From positions 72,656,825 to 72,720,824 of the forward strand of contig JBCNJP010000008.1 in assembly GCA_039602395.1 (NCBI GenBank): a stretch of DNA of 64,000 nt, written 5' to 3'. Shown here in pieces: positions 35,060 through 47,041 of this stretch. The stretch's first letter is position 1, and every line of letters begins with the position of its first letter. The notes under the pieces are model-generated. The model ran no database searches. It saw only the letters and a list, made by a program, of their open reading frames with translations, and was not told the DNA's origin. The DNA comes from Deinandra increscens subsp. villosa. Its lineage: Eukaryota > Streptophyta > Magnoliopsida > Asterales > Asteraceae. Both the position numbers and the translations under genes were made by a program.

Positions 35060-35476
35060 TGTTGGATATTAGATGTCCTGACCCGACATTTAACGTAACC
35101 GGCCCGGTTTTGACCCGGAAGAGTTACACCGGAGTAAAGAAATGAATTTATCGTAAAATAGTTAACGAGAATTGTCGGCGGGATATTATCTAGTCGTTAC
35201 CGTTTACCCTAGCGCTAGTTCGTCGAACCCCGGTGTCTAGAACGGTTGTTCGGACTCCGCCAAGGTATATCTAAATTGTTAGATAATTAAATTAATTTAT
35301 TTAATTTATCTCTGTATTTACGCGTGAACTGTGATCAGATCTTGTCTACGGCTTTTACTAAATTCGCGTTGTAAAACTTAATTCCGCTGTGTAATTATTT
35401 CTGATTAATTAACCCATGTATTTAGTCGGTAAATAATTAAAACGGACAACCCGGATATCTACTGTAAAACCCTACA
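35060..35476 (+). repeat. 5' LTR of Copia-A (417 bp)
   Basis: It begins TGTTGGATATTAGATG and ends AAACCCTACA immediately before the PBS. GTTTG (35055-35059) precedes it and mirrors CAAAC next to the Copia-C LTR. Confidence 0.85.
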
Positions 35477-35477
35477 G

Positions 35478-35490
35478 TAGTATCAGAGCC
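35478..35490 (+). promoter_or_regulatory. Primer binding site of Copia-A
   Basis: TAGTATCAGAGCC, one base off the initiator tRNA-Met complement TGGTATCAGAGCC. Confidence 0.85.
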
Positions 35491-35956
35491 AGGTTCACCG
35501 CACGTAAATCAGAACCGGTCTTTTAGTAACTGGTGGTTCGCAATTTCGATTCGTTTCCAAATTGCGAACGGAATTACTTATTTAATTCTTTTAATTAATT
35601 GTGTGTTACGGCCGACCCCTTTAAATTTTATATATGATTGTATGTTTGGCGCGTTTTGTTTTTCTCTAATTGGCCCGATTGTTGGCCCAATTGTATCTTT
35701 ATTTGGTTTTGGTGGACCCGCCGTTTTCGGGTTTCAAAATTGTAATTAGAGCTAGGTTTACTAAGTTGTTAGTAAATTTCTAAATTTTGTAATATCCAAG
35801 ACCGAAGATCGGACACTCGCCAAAAGGATTCTGAAGGCTAGTGGGAGTTGAACCGGATCCACGAACCGGATCCATGCCATTATCCGGTAAATAAATATTG
35901 ATAGTTTATATCGTTCAAAATCAAGTCTAACTTGGAACGTATTAACCTTAGCATCA

Positions 35957-36109
35957 GTGTTGGAAAATTTCAACACCACACTTGGTGCCTATGGTACCTT
36001 CCTAGGGCGGGGGCATTGGAGTATTTCAATACCGTGCCAGCCACATTGACCATTTGGGATTACTATCGCTTTCTTTATGTGTGTTTGTAGTGTTGGAGTA
36101 TTTCAACAC
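35957..36109 (+). repeat. Three hairpin repeats in the Copia-A leader
   Basis: Copies lie at 35957-35976, 36012-36033 and 36090-36109. The best is GTGTTGGAGTATTTCAACAC: a 6-bp stem with an 8-base loop GAGTATTT. The first has loop GAAAATTT; the middle one has a mismatched stem. Matching copies occur in Copia-B at 62117-62269. They lie between PBS and gag, where packaging or dimerisation signals are expected. Confidence 0.85.
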
Positions 36110-36433
36110 CGCACTATGAACATATATAGACAAAGTGGGCATGGATGAAGCTAAACGTATCGCAAAATATAATCTATTATATTATGCGGGCCTCATAAAC
36201 GAGAGTCGCAACTGAGACTTCACGATTGACAACCGTTGTCAGTTTGGTTACACGAGTTTGCTCCTGAGGCTCATTTGGCGGTCTTAAGTAAAATTGTCTA
36301 ATCGAATTCTCAATTTTCATATTAAATAAATATTACCAATTTATATACGAAAATTATTACACTGAAAATACTAATTTAAAATTACTTTACATTGTTTCAG
36401 AAGGCTATTGAAAACATTGTTCCTCTAAGTTCA

Positions 36434-37388
36434 ATGGTATCTCTTGACCCATTCACTAAGACCAACTTCTTGTCATGGAAAACCCTCCTGAGGAACATCA
36501 TGAGGCTTTTTGGAAATATGTATGTTCTTGACCGACCCATCCCGGACCTTGCCGTCTTACTTGCTAAATGACAACTCGCAGATGGAAATCCAGAAGCACA
36601 ATGATGACTCTCGGGAAGTCACTGAACTGATGTTATCTAGCATGACACTGGATTTTCGATATAACTTTACCGATATGGGAGCATATGAGATCATGAGAAA
36701 ACTCAAAGATTTGTTTGAGTTGAGCCAGAGACGTGAATGATGTAAGACACTTCAACATTTTGTGAGCTGCCATATGTCGCCTAATTCCTCTGCTTATGAT
36801 CATGTCATGATGATGAAGGGGTATCGCGATAGACTGGTCGACCTCGGCTACTCCATTCCTAAGGGGATGGCTTTGGATGTAGTCCTTGGATATTTACCCG
36901 ATCATTATCGCATGAATGCCATTAATTGCTCGGCTCAGACTTTAGATGAGGTTCTGACATTATTTCCAAATGTCAAAATCAGGACCACACCGGTTGTGCT
37001 CAGGGTTGCTGATATAGGTATAACCAAGTCCAAGAACAAGGTTAAAGAGACCAAGGGCAAGAAACCATTGGTGTCTCCTCCTCAGGAGCGTCAATGCTTT
37101 GAATGTAATCAGATAGGCCACTGGAAACGTAACTGCCCCATCTACCTTGCTAAGATCAAGATGACTAGAAACTCTAGCAAGGGTTCCTCATCAGGTATGC
37201 CAATAAATGCTATTGAACTTTTCACTGTTTCCTCCAATACATGGGTATTTGATACTGGATGTGTTTCCACATTGTTAATGTTTTGCAGGAACCTGAGAAT
37301 TGGAAGAAGATAGAACAAGGCGGTATGGAGCTCATCGTTGGTGATGGCAAAAGAGTCCCGGATTAAGTTAGTGAGGTGTGGTGCCCTG
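36434..37388 (+). pseudogene. Copia-A gag and start of protease, broken
   Basis: The frame starts MVSLDPFTKTNFLSWKTLL after a possible 3' splice site (TTGTTTCAG near 36401). It shifts near 36540 and has a stop at 36738. The rest reads GYLPDHYRMNAINCSAQTL, then the CCHC knuckle CFECNQIGHWKRNC, then WVFDTGCVSTL, the start of a copia protease with its catalytic Asp. The frame breaks near 37300 and meets the Tat-2 LTR at 37389. Gag would form particles; here it is dead. Confidence 0.85.
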
Positions 37389-38120
37389 GATGTTAAGTTT
37401 ATAAAATAAGATTTGCCTGTTAAAATCTAAGGTTTAAATAGAAGAAACAGAAACACAAATGATAATTTCCCTGAATGCAACTAAGAACACCAAGATTTTT
37501 TAGGGTAAAAAGCCCTTAACCCTTGGATGTCTCCAAGAGCCGCCGACATAAAAAACCCCTTGGAAACGATAACACACGATGCCCGTTTATTCCACTAAAA
37601 ATATTCTGAGTACAAATGTTTGTGGCGATTGGTAAGTGAGTGAGGGAGAATACAAGTGTCCGTAAGTCCCTAAAATGAAACCTATGTCGAGTTTAAATAC
37701 ATAGATTTGCGTAACTAACATGTCGGGATTCGAGGGATTTTCCTTCTAACGACTTGCAGCCGTTATTTTGACCGAGTTTGGTGGCGGGTCTTCCATTTCC
37801 ACACGTGCTTCCGACTTTGACTGAGTCTACATGACCGTTATCCATCATTTCGTTCCTAGCTTGATCACATAGAGTCAAAGAAAAAGATTAGTCACGTCGC
37901 CCTAGCATGCAGGGTATCCGTGTATGCAGGGATCAGGTAGATAAAATAGATAAATTTAGAGTACATTACATCCTGGGATAGTAATCAAATAAATGGTATC
38001 ATGAACAAAAATCCAAGGTACCAATAAGCCAAATGTACAGTCCCTGGATGTTTGACATTCAGGGGTCTAAACCTGTCAAAGAACATTAGTAAAATTTAGT
38101 GCGAAATCCAGGGTATAACA
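37389..38120 (-). repeat. 3' LTR of Tat-2 (about 732 bp)
   Basis: The inner end is fixed by the polypurine tract and GTATAACA. The central part matches the Tat-3 LTR (AAGCCCTTA.CCCTT.GATGTCTC, GATAACACACG). The outer limit TGTTAAG at 37389 is inferred from where copia coding similarity stops. Confidence 0.78.
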
Positions 38121-38137
38121 TTTGCCCCCAAATTCGC
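38121..38137 (-). promoter_or_regulatory. Polypurine tract of Tat-2
   Basis: On the - strand GCGAATTTGGGGGCAAA adjoins the LTR. Confidence 0.85.
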
Positions 38138-38278
38138 AGCTAGTGGATAAAATTTCACAGCTGTAAATTTTTGAATTTTCGGTGACTCATCCAAGTTATT
38201 ACAATCCTGTCCGCTCATTTAGGAGTAGATGCTCCACGAACATTGCCCATGTCTTTTCACCCCTGTAACTTCTACCCA

Positions 38279-40028
38279 TTAAATACCCCTCTCTCTCAAA
38301 CGATTTTACCCACTTCTTTTAGAGAGAAAAGCAATCACCGTCTTTACCGTTCTGACTACATTCTCCGATCAGGTATACCCTTCCTTCTAGCTTTCAATTT
38401 CCTGGCCCGATAATGACCAAAACGTATCCGTTCTGAGTCTGAGGCTATTCCCACGGGAATCGAGGATTTCCTGGACCAAAAATACCTACAAAGCCCTGAG
38501 ATAGAGACATGCAACTTTAATGAAACCGACATTGTCGCCATTAAGACTTCTGGGCTGCTACCTGCTTCAGCCGATATCCGGCCATTCGACCCCATGCTGA
38601 GATCGGATTTTGCATCCCACACCTGGATTTGTTTTCCCGCAGCCCCTTTCAGTATTGGACTCTCTTATCCCTTTTCCGGCCTACTCATCAAGTTTTTCGA
38701 AGCCTCCGGTCTTTCTTATGCCCAAACCCCTCCCATGGTTTGGCGCATCCTGGGTACTCTCGATCGTCTAAACCACTATTTTCAACCACTGATCGGTTTA
38801 CCTGAGTTAGCCCGGGTCTATGAGATGAAATACCATGGATCAAACCGTTTCTTATTCAAATCCCTCACCAAGGACCTGCAGCTGATAACTAGTGCCACTC
38901 TACGAGAAGAATGGAGAGACCGATTCTTCTTCGTAAAGCGATCGAGTATCCCAGGGGGTCATCGGCTTCCTCATAGATGGATTGTTAAGGGTAGGAAGAC
39001 CTGCCAAAGAATTTTAGGGTTAAAATGTGTATTTATTAAATTGTTGACCTTGAATGTTTGTCTGTGCAGTGCCTAGTATGTTGGAAATTGGTCTCGAAGA
39101 GCAGGAGACTAAAGCTAATTTGGAGAAGTGTTTTAGCATCCCTGAGTCCGAGCGTTCGTTCCGTTGTGATGAGATTTCCGCTGCTTCTTACCATACTCCC
39201 AGCATGTCAAGCTGTAAGTACCTCTGGATTTCACTTATTTGTTTCCTGTAAATATCCATTCTCTGACATTCAGGGTCTCTTTCTCAGCCGATGCCCCCAA
39301 ATTCCACCTTGATGACATGGATGTTATCTTGAGCTCCGGAGCCGGTACCGAGGATGGCATACTGGTCCTTGGATCCGTGAAGACCGAACCTACTCCCCTC
39401 ACCAGGATTCCTCCATCCAGGGCCTCCGGGACCAAGAGAAAGACCGGGTTAAGTTCTGCTGCTACCACTCCTGCTACCCCCAGTTCCATCTCAGACCTCT
39501 TAGCTACAGATAGCGAATCCCTTTTCAGGCTATCTTCCACATTCTGGATCTCCTGGCCGCCGCTGAGAAGCGAGCGGTTGATGCTAAAGCCTTGGCCAAG
39601 GCAAAGGTTTTGGCTCTGGTATCCTTACTGTAGACTAGGCTGTCGACCACTAAGCTGCCATGGCTGAGGTTGTTGAAACAACCAAGGTTTCGGCTCTGGT
39701 ATCCTTACTACAGACTAGGCTCAAAATGGTGAAAGAGGCTTGGGATCTGAACCTTGTGAACCCTGGATGGAACCACCGCCTATGGTTGAAAAAGTTGTAA
39801 GAGTTGGGTGGTACCGTTCCTGGGGGCTTTGATTTGGAAGAGATCTAGGAAGCAGGGGGTTCAGCTTTGGTCGCAATCAGTGGCAACAGTGAGATGGAGG
39901 TGGATCAGGTCAAGACCCAGAAAGCTGAGGGCCAGGATGATGCAGGCAAGGGAGGAGCTGGTGAAGAAGAAGGCAAGGAGAAGGATGCAGGGGCTGCCGA
40001 TACAGCAGCCACGGGTACTATTCGATAG
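38279..40028 (+). pseudogene. Antisense gene of Tat-2 (spliced, degraded)
   Basis: It lies antisense to Tat-2 gag-pol, between the LTR and pol. A TATA-like TTAAATAC (38279-38286) lies at the same relative place as in Tat-3. Exon 1 (to 38990) encodes IEDFLDQKYLQS...RSDFASHTWICFPAAPF...YPFSGLL, RILGTLDRL and FFFVKRSSIPGG. Exon 2 (39070-39213) and exon 3 (from 39288) stay in frame across GT-AG junctions. Exon 3 keeps LGSVKTEP and SRASGTKRKT. The coiled-coil exon 4 of Tat-3 is only weakly recognisable (39560-40028) and its frame is broken. The core resembles the plant 'putative gypsy type transposon' (Transposase_28) family; its biochemical role is unknown. Confidence 0.75.
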
Positions 40029-40537
40029 CCCGTGGTCCTTTATCTTTTTCCTGTTTTAGTGAAGCTTTTAAAACATTTTATTTTGTAATGGTTTACCGGA
40101 GGTTTGATTCCCGGTGTTACAATGCTCCACCCAGAGGCTAAGTACCTGTGGTTCTACTTTAAACCACCCTGAGGTGGATTGAAACTTTGCTCCAACCAAG
40201 GGGTGGTTAGTTTGTATATAAATATCCGCTTTTGAACTATATGCTTGTGTGATATCTTTATCTTTTCTGCACAAACAAATATGTAAATATGATAAAAATG
40301 CTAAGAAAATAATCCATACCTTGTACATCCTGGGGTGTACCCTGAATGCTAAACTCCTTCTCATGAAAATATCACATACTTAGTGCAATTATGCTTTGGA
40401 ATGTTTAATAACAACTTAACCGATATCGAAATCCTAGGATTTGGCATTGCCATGCCATCCTAGGCCATAATCATATGGATATACCCTGCATAAGTTAGAT
40501 TTGAGCTTTAACAACTAGGATCAAAACCAAAAATCCT

Positions 40538-40700
40538 GGGGTCAAGCCCAAAAATGGTGGGGTCAAGCCCAAAAATACCGAGGTCAAGCCCAAAAATCCG
40601 GGGGTCAAACCCGGTGCCGATCCGGCGAACTGGGGTCATGCCCGGTGCCGTACTGGCGAATTCTAGGGTCCACCTCGAGCTGAACCGGCGAATTAGGGTA
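40538..40700. repeat. Short tandem repeats, GGGGTCAAGCCC type
   Basis: GGTCAAGCCCAAAAAT is repeated three times, then GGTCA.GCCCGGTGCCG and CTGGCGAA variants. The same words form a repeat at 52257-52352 in Tat-3. The surrounding 40030-41180 has no gene. Confidence 0.8.
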
Positions 40701-41180
40701 TTGCCTCGTGTGTCTTACGTTGGTGTGAAAACACCAAAAACCTTAAGGAACCCCTATGTGTCCATAAATCATGAGGTTGTCGCCCATGTTGTTAACATAG
40801 TTCGATCCCATAATCTTGGGTCCAATATGTGGGTTTACGTGCGCTACAGGCGGGGGTCGTGCGCTATAAGCGATTACCCAAACATAGGAGAGGTGATATC
40901 CTCTCAAAACTTAGAAGGTATACTAGATACCTTGAACGGAGGAGAGATGACCAGTCTCTAACTTAGGAGAAATACGTCCCTGGCTTCATGCATCCAGCGT
41001 CAGTTATTTGTTTTCATACAAATGTCTTAACCAAAAGAATTAATAGTTTTTATAGAAAATGATAAAAATGAGTAAAGAAAACAAAAACAAAACAGAAGTA
41101 TGTAATGATGTAAGAGAAATACCTTGATTGATTTTTAGTTAGGATACATACCTGAGATGCAGCATCTTGGGGTACTATAC

Positions 41181-44100
41181 TTACATAAGATAGGCTTTCA
41201 AATGAATCGCATTCCATGGTCTTGGTAATAATTCACCTTCCATCTTGGCAAGCCAATATGCCCCCTTACCTGCCTCTGAATCAATTAAGTAAGGACCTTC
41301 CCATTTAGGGGCTAACTTACCATCCCATAGATTCATCGTGTTCTGAAATTCTTTCCTAAGAACTAAGTCTCCTACCCTGAATCTTCGGATCCTCACATGT
41401 TTGTTGTAGGTTTTAGAGATTCTTTGTTGATATGCAGCCATTCTCCAAGCAGCTTGTTCTCGTAGCTCATCCATGGTGTCTATGTTGTCAGCCAGGGATT
41501 CGTTATTTGCATCCTGGGTTTGACTGATAACCCTGAATGTTGGGACCACCATTTCTGTTGGAATGACTGCTTCTGTACCAAATACCAAGGAAAATGGGGT
41601 CTGGCCTGTGGTGTTCTTGGATGTAGTTCTATCAGCCCACAATGCTAATGGTAGTTCTTCTGCCCATTTTTCTTTTCTCTCCTTAAGCCTTTTCTTCAAA
41701 TTGTTGATGATTATCTTATTGCTAGACTCTGCCTGGCCATTAGCCTGAGGATGCACTGGTGTGGGTTATCGTTTTTATCCCCCAACTTTCACAGAATCCA
41801 GTAGTCCTTTTGCCAATGACCTGAGATCCATTCTCACACACTATTTCGGAGGGTATGAGGAATCTTGTTATGATATTCCTCTTGATAAATGAGATGACTT
41901 ATTTCTCTCTCACTTGGACATATGATTCAGCCTCTATCCACTTTGAGAAGTAGTCAGTCATTGCTCACATGAAGACTTTACCCCCTGGCGCCCTGGGTAG
42001 CTTTCCCACGATGTCTATTCCCCACTTCATAAAGGGCCAGGATGCAGGGATAGGATGCAAGGGTTCGGCAGGTTGATGAGGAATGTTTATGTGTCTTTGG
42101 CAAGCATCACATTTGAGGGAAAAATCCTGGGAATCCTTTCTCAAGGATGGCCAAAAGTAGCGTGTTCTCTGGATTTTAGACATTAGGGACCTACCCCCTA
42201 TATGATTTCCACAGTCACCTTCGTGGATATCTTTGAGTACCTCCTGAGCTTCGTCATCTTCCAAGCATCTTAAGTATGTTCCTGCAATAGATATTTTATA
42301 TAATTTTCCTTTTATAAGAACGTACATGGCCATTCTGATTCTGAATGCTCTAGTATCCTTTTCCAGTTTTGGATTGGAGCCATCCTGTAGATAGTCTATA
42401 ATAGGTATGATCCAAGATGACAGGTTATCTTGGGAATTAGGCCGTTGTACATCCTGGGTATCGGACGCCAAGACCCTGCCCCCAGGATCAGTATCTTCTG
42501 AGTTCTCTTTTTGGTTGATTGCTGGACTTAGTATGTGGATTATGGGGATGTGTGTATCCTCCATTGCCTTGAATGTTGATCCCAGATTTGCTAGTGCATC
42601 TGCCTCAGCATTTTCCTCCCTGGGTACTTGCTGTATGTTGAAAGTTTGAAAATCCTGGGATATAGCCCTCACAATTTCTAGGTATTTGGCCAGTTTCTCT
42701 CCTTTCACTACATAAGATCCGTTATAATAATTAGTTAAAAGTAGGGAATCGACATATACCTGGATGTTCTGGATCCCAAAATGCAAGGCTAATTGTAAAC
42801 CAGCAATCAGGTCTTCATACTCCGCTTCGTTGTTGGTCGCTTGGAATTCACACCTAACAACCTGGGGTATCATGTCCCCTGTGACGATTTTAGTATGATT
42901 CCAAGGCTTGTCCCCCTGACGTTGGACGCCCCATAAGTAAATAGAGTCCAACGTCCTAAGAATTCTTCCTCCTGCAGGCTCTGGAATTCTTGATCTGCTT
43001 CATTTTGGATGTCACTACTGAAATCAGCCACAAAGTCTGCTAGAGCTTGTGATTTTATGGTTGTTCTCGCTTCATAGACCAGGTTGTAAGCACTCAGCAT
43101 CAGAGGCCATTTTTCCATCCTACCTGACATCTCAGGTTTTCTCAAAACAGACTTTATAGGGTAATTAGTTTTCACATGTATAGTATGAGTCTCAAAATAA
43201 TGTCTAAGTTTAGTAGAAGCCATACTTAGGGCTAGTATAAGTTTTTCCAAATGTAAATACTTGAATTCAGCGTCAAGAAGACTCTTACTTACGTAATATA
43301 CTGGGTGTTGTTGACCCTCTGCATCCTTAGTTAGGACTGCACTTACCGTATTCCTCGAAACTGCAAGGTACAATGATAAAGGCTCCCCTGGATTCGGCTT
43401 CATCAGGAGGGGTGCAAAAGATAGATAAACCTTCAGATCTTGGAAGGCTTGCTCATGCTGGGACATCCATTCAAATTTCTTGTTCTTCCTCAGGATGTCA
43501 AAGAAATCTCGATATCTCTCCGAGGATTTGGAAATAAACCTGTTCAAGGCTGCAACCCGGCCTGTCAGCCTTTATACATCCTTGGTTGATTTGGGTGATT
43601 TGAGGTTCATAATTGCACGAATTTGTTCTGGACTATCCTCGATTCCTCTTTTGGTCACCATGTAACCCAGGAATTTGCCAGCACCCACTCCAAAATGACA
43701 CTTCTCTGGATTCAGCTTCATATTGTACTTGTCCAAGATATCAAAAGATTCTTTAACATCCTAGACATGAGTGCTGACATTCAGGGACTTTACCACCATA
43801 TTGTCTATATACACCTCCATAGTTTCTCCCAGCTTTTCTTTGAACATCATATTCACCAATCTTTGATAGGTTTCCCCTGCATTTTTCAATCCAAAGGGCA
43901 TAACAATATAGCAATAAATACATGTGGGTGTAATGAACGTCATATCCTCCTGGTCGCTCGGCTCCATTTGAATCTGTTGAAATCCTGAGGTGGTGTCGAT
44001 GAATGTTAACATTTCATAACCTGCTATTGCATCTACCATGGAGTCAATGTGTGGCAAGGGAAAAAGGGTCTTTAGGACATGCACCGTTCAGGTCTGTCTA

Positions 44101-44511
44101 ATCCACACAGACCTTCCATTTGCCATTTTTCTTCTCCACTACTACCACGTTGGCCAACCATCTTGGGAACTTGACTTCCCTGTTCATCTTGTTCTTCAAT
44201 AAACGGTCCACCTCCTCTTGGATTATCACATACTTCTCAGGAGCATACTTCCTTATCTTTTGATGCACGGGCCTGTAAGAGGGATCAATACCAATTTTAT
44301 GAGTTATAACATCTTTGGATATACCTGTCATGTCCTCGGTATTCCATGCAAATGTTGACATTCTGGATCTGAGGAATTCCACCAAATCTTTTTCAATAGG
44401 GCCAGGGATGTTAGTGCCTATAAACACTTTTTTCCCAGGATGTGAGGGATCCAAGACTATTTGTTTGACATCTTGTTCCCTTGCCTCTAGGGTGTCCCTC
44501 GCCTTTTTCTT
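41181..44511 (-). pseudogene. Tat-2 pol: RT, RNase H, archaeal-type RNase H, integrase (broken)
   Basis: The frame starts after the stop at 44518-44520 with QLKKKARDTLEAREQD. RT is recognisable ([16 protein letters not shown]; the catalytic box reads YIDNM instead of YIDDM). RNase H ([17 protein letters not shown]), archaeal-type RNase H ([36 protein letters not shown]), integrase zinc motif ([15 protein letters not shown]) and the integrase end follow. Frameshifts or stops occur near 44090, 43755, 43550, 42900 and 41760-41960. The damaged catalytic Asp in RT and the frame breaks mean no activity. Confidence 0.88.
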
Positions 44512-44520
44512 TAATTGTTA
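44512..44520 (-). promoter_or_regulatory. Stop codon in readthrough context, UAA-CAA-UUA (Tat-2)
   Basis: On the - strand the protease end reads SAKVRQG, TAA, then CAATTA and the pol frame QLKKK in phase. The hexanucleotide CAAUUA fits the CARYYA signal that promotes readthrough in tobamoviruses. Tat-3 has UAG at the same place. Confidence 0.7.
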
Positions 44521-45731
44521 TCCTTGACGAACTTTCGCTGAGATCTTCATAAATGATGTGTAGCACTCTTTCGCCTCCTGTTGATCGCTATGGATGGTGA
44601 CCACTCCCAAAGGTGTTGGCAGTTTTACGCACTGATGGTATGTCGAGGGGACAGCTCATATCATGAATCCATGGTCTGCCCAGGATGATGTTATACTCGG
44701 ACGGAGCATCCATGACACAAAAGCGTTGCATTGAGTTCACCCCCTCAACATAAACTAGAAGCTTCACCTCTCCAACGGTGTTCTTCGTTTCACCACTGAA
44801 ACCTACGAGGACCGTGGATTTGGCAATGACTTCATCCTGGGGTATCCCCATCTTCGTCAATGTTTCTAGTTGAATGATGTTGACAAAATTGCCCCCGTCA
44901 ATCAGGATCCTTTTCACGAAGTGGTTGGCTATGTAGAGCGTGATCACGAGCCCATCATGATGAGGGTCCATGACGTTGCACCTGTCATCTTCACCAAAGG
45001 TAACGTCTTTCACGTCTTCTTGTACTGAGGATTTGACTGACTTCCTGGGTACGTCTGACTTGGTCTCCCTTGTGTGCCTTTTAGCTGCAGAATAAGAAGT
45101 ACTACATATATCAGATCCACCAGAAATAAAATAAATTACCTTTGCATCCGGGGAAGGGGATGCTGCTCGCTCAGGATGTCCGCGTGATCTGTCTGCATCC
45201 TGGGTTTGGTCGGCACCCCTGGATTTCACAGGCTGGTCAATGTCCTTGGATTTGTCTTTCTTTCTCCCCAAGAGCTCCTTTAAGAAGCCTTTGCTCAACA
45301 GGTAACTGATCTCTTTGCGCATAGCTATGCAATCCTCAGTCACATGGCCAAACTCTTCATGGAATGCACACCATTTGGACTTATCCTTCCAGGACGCTTG
45401 TTTGTCCGTCTTCCTGGGCCACCTCGCTTTGTCCCCCAAGTCCTGCATAGTGTTAATCATACCTGCAACATCAGTAGCAAAACAAAACTCGTTAAAAGTA
45501 GGATACTCTTCATCATCCTCGTCTTCACCCTGATCGACCTTGTTAACCCTTAGATTATCAGGTTTGGAATAGGGTTTAGGCCTCTAGGACCTAGGGTGCG
45601 CCGGTTTTGATTTCCTATTAGAGGAGCCATATCCTGGGGCAACGTCCACTTTTTCCTGCACTTTCCTGTCCTCTTCAAGCCTGATGAATCGTAGGGACCT
45701 ATACCTTACTTCATCAAGTCTGTGACAGGGT
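44518..45731 (-). pseudogene. Tat-2 gag end and protease (broken, 5' part cut off)
   Basis: From the Copia-B junction: CHRLDEVRYRSLRFIRLEEDRK of gag, a stop near 45583, the variant zinc motif CAFHEEFGHVTEDC, then protease with ILIDGGNFVNIIQLE (Tat-3: DGGSSVNI) and IILGRPWIHD. A frame shift follows near 44640. The protein would cut the polyprotein; here it is not functional. Confidence 0.85.
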
Positions 45732-47028
45732 TGTTGGGATACGACAGTGGCATTCGGGTCTCGGTAATAGCAATTTTTTTTTTATTTAGAAATAATTATT
45801 TGCAATAAATAATTATTAAACGATTACCGAATAAATAGTAAATTAAATTTGGATAATTAAATTAACGATTAATTTAATAGGCAGCGGAAAACGTTTTAAT
45901 TTACTAACGCGAAAACCAGATAATTAACGTAAACCTAAAACAACAGGATTCGACAATCACCATAACGCGCAAACACCAAAACGCATTTAAACAAGAACGC
46001 GACTTATAATAAATATAAACAGTTAATTAAATCTAAACTAACTACGAGTTTAGATATACCTGAGCGGTGATTCAAACAAACGCTTGAGACACCGGAAGTC
46101 AACGGGTGACACTAGGGTTTCACAGAAGTGATTCGTCTGACGAATCTGACTTTCCTCGCGGACACGGATTTACTACGCGGTGAATCAAGCACCGAGAAAA
46201 TCTCGTACGTCGGATCAGGCGCGAACTAGGGTTTTGCGGACGACGGCGGAACACGTGTGAGACACGGTTCTCGACTAGGGTTGTCGGCGGTGGAACCGGC
46301 GACAGCGAGGAGGCCGGCGGCCGAAAGGGCGGCGGCGTGGGCTGCAGGCGGCGGCGGCTCGGCTTCGGCGGGCTGTTGCTGCGGCGGCTTGATCGCGGCG
46401 GGCGGCGGCGACCCGGTAGCTGCGGCGGCAGCAGTGGAGGAGGGCGGACGGCGGCGGCTTCGAGAGCGGCGGTCGGCGGCAGGGCTGAAACGACAGGGCG
46501 GCGACGGTGATCTAGGATTAGGGTTCTCGCGAACAGTTCGTCTGAGAACAAGGAGGCGGCGGCGGGGTGGCCGTCGGCGTCGGAGTCGCGAGAGGGAGGA
46601 GGGGAGGCCGAAATTCTCAGTCGGAGGATTAGGGTTTCGTCTCCCTTAATCAGTTATATTTATAACTGATTTAATTCCGTTTAGCCCCTCGATTTTACCT
46701 AATCCTTAATCGAACCATTTAATTTCTGAAATTAATATTTAAACCTTTAAATGTTTGTCGCTTGCCGAGTATTAGTCAAACTAATAACATGTCTGTTCTC
46801 GTCCATGACGTAAATTATATTTAACGTCTTTTGTCGCTTAATTAAACTTAATAGTAATTAATTATTTATCTATTAAACTATTTAATAAACAAATAATTGA
46901 TTCCTCTGCGAATTTGCCGGTTATAACAGTAAGCGGTCTTAAATACCCGTTACCTCCGGTGTAACTCTTACGGGTCTTAACCGGGTCGGGTACTTGATTT
47001 AGTCGGATCTGGACACCTAAATCCAACA
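45732..47028 (-). repeat. 3' LTR of Copia-B (1297 bp)
   Basis: Sense ends are TGTTGGATTTAGG and TCGTATCCCAACA. A TATA box TATAAATA lies at 46657-46664 (- strand). Downstream there is a GC-rich, CGG-repeat-rich stretch (about 46620-46250) and five ACCCTA/telobox-like words (+ strand TAGGGTT at about 46630, 46519, 46276, 46227, 46113). About 600 bp can be compared with the 5' LTR: two substitutions, a homopolymer difference and a 44-bp indel. Confidence 0.9.
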
Positions 47029-47041
47029 GTCTCCCACTTGG
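47029..47041 (-). promoter_or_regulatory. Polypurine tract of Copia-B
   Basis: On the - strand CCAAGTGGGAGAC directly precedes the LTR start TGTTGG. Confidence 0.8.

Larger units (their letters stand above)
29447..35194. repeat. Right arm of the large inverted repeat
   Basis: The reverse complement matches 17838-24439. It contains a hAT MITE not present on the left. The outer limit is inside the Copia-A LTR: identity with the Copia-C LTR stops after 135 bp at ...TATCTAGT. Confidence 0.85.
35060..37388 (+). mobile_element. Copia-A: Ty1/copia element, 5' part, interrupted by Tat-2
   Basis: It shows a 417-bp 5' LTR, PBS, a long leader with three hairpins, gag and the start of protease. It is cut at about 37388 by the Tat-2 LTR. 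The continuation is not in the window because Tat-2 itself is interrupted and extends past the right edge. Leader and gag are related to Copia-B. Confidence 0.88.
37389..45731 (-). mobile_element. Tat-2: Ty3/gypsy Tat-lineage element, degraded and interrupted
   Basis: In - sense, from the Copia-B insertion at 45731: end of gag, protease, leaky-context stop, RT, RNase H, archaeal-type RNase H, integrase, non-coding repeats, antisense gene remnant on the + strand, polypurine tract and 3' LTR (38120-37389). The gag N-terminus and 5' LTR lie to the right of the window. It belongs to the same family group as Tat-3 but is older, with many stops and shifts. Confidence 0.9.

Noticed and set aside
46120..46649. 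Pro/Arg/Gly-rich frames on both strands in the Copia-B LTR
   Set aside because: They arise from the CGG/CCG composition; the 5' LTR copy has a 44-bp length change that breaks them, and no family is recognisable.
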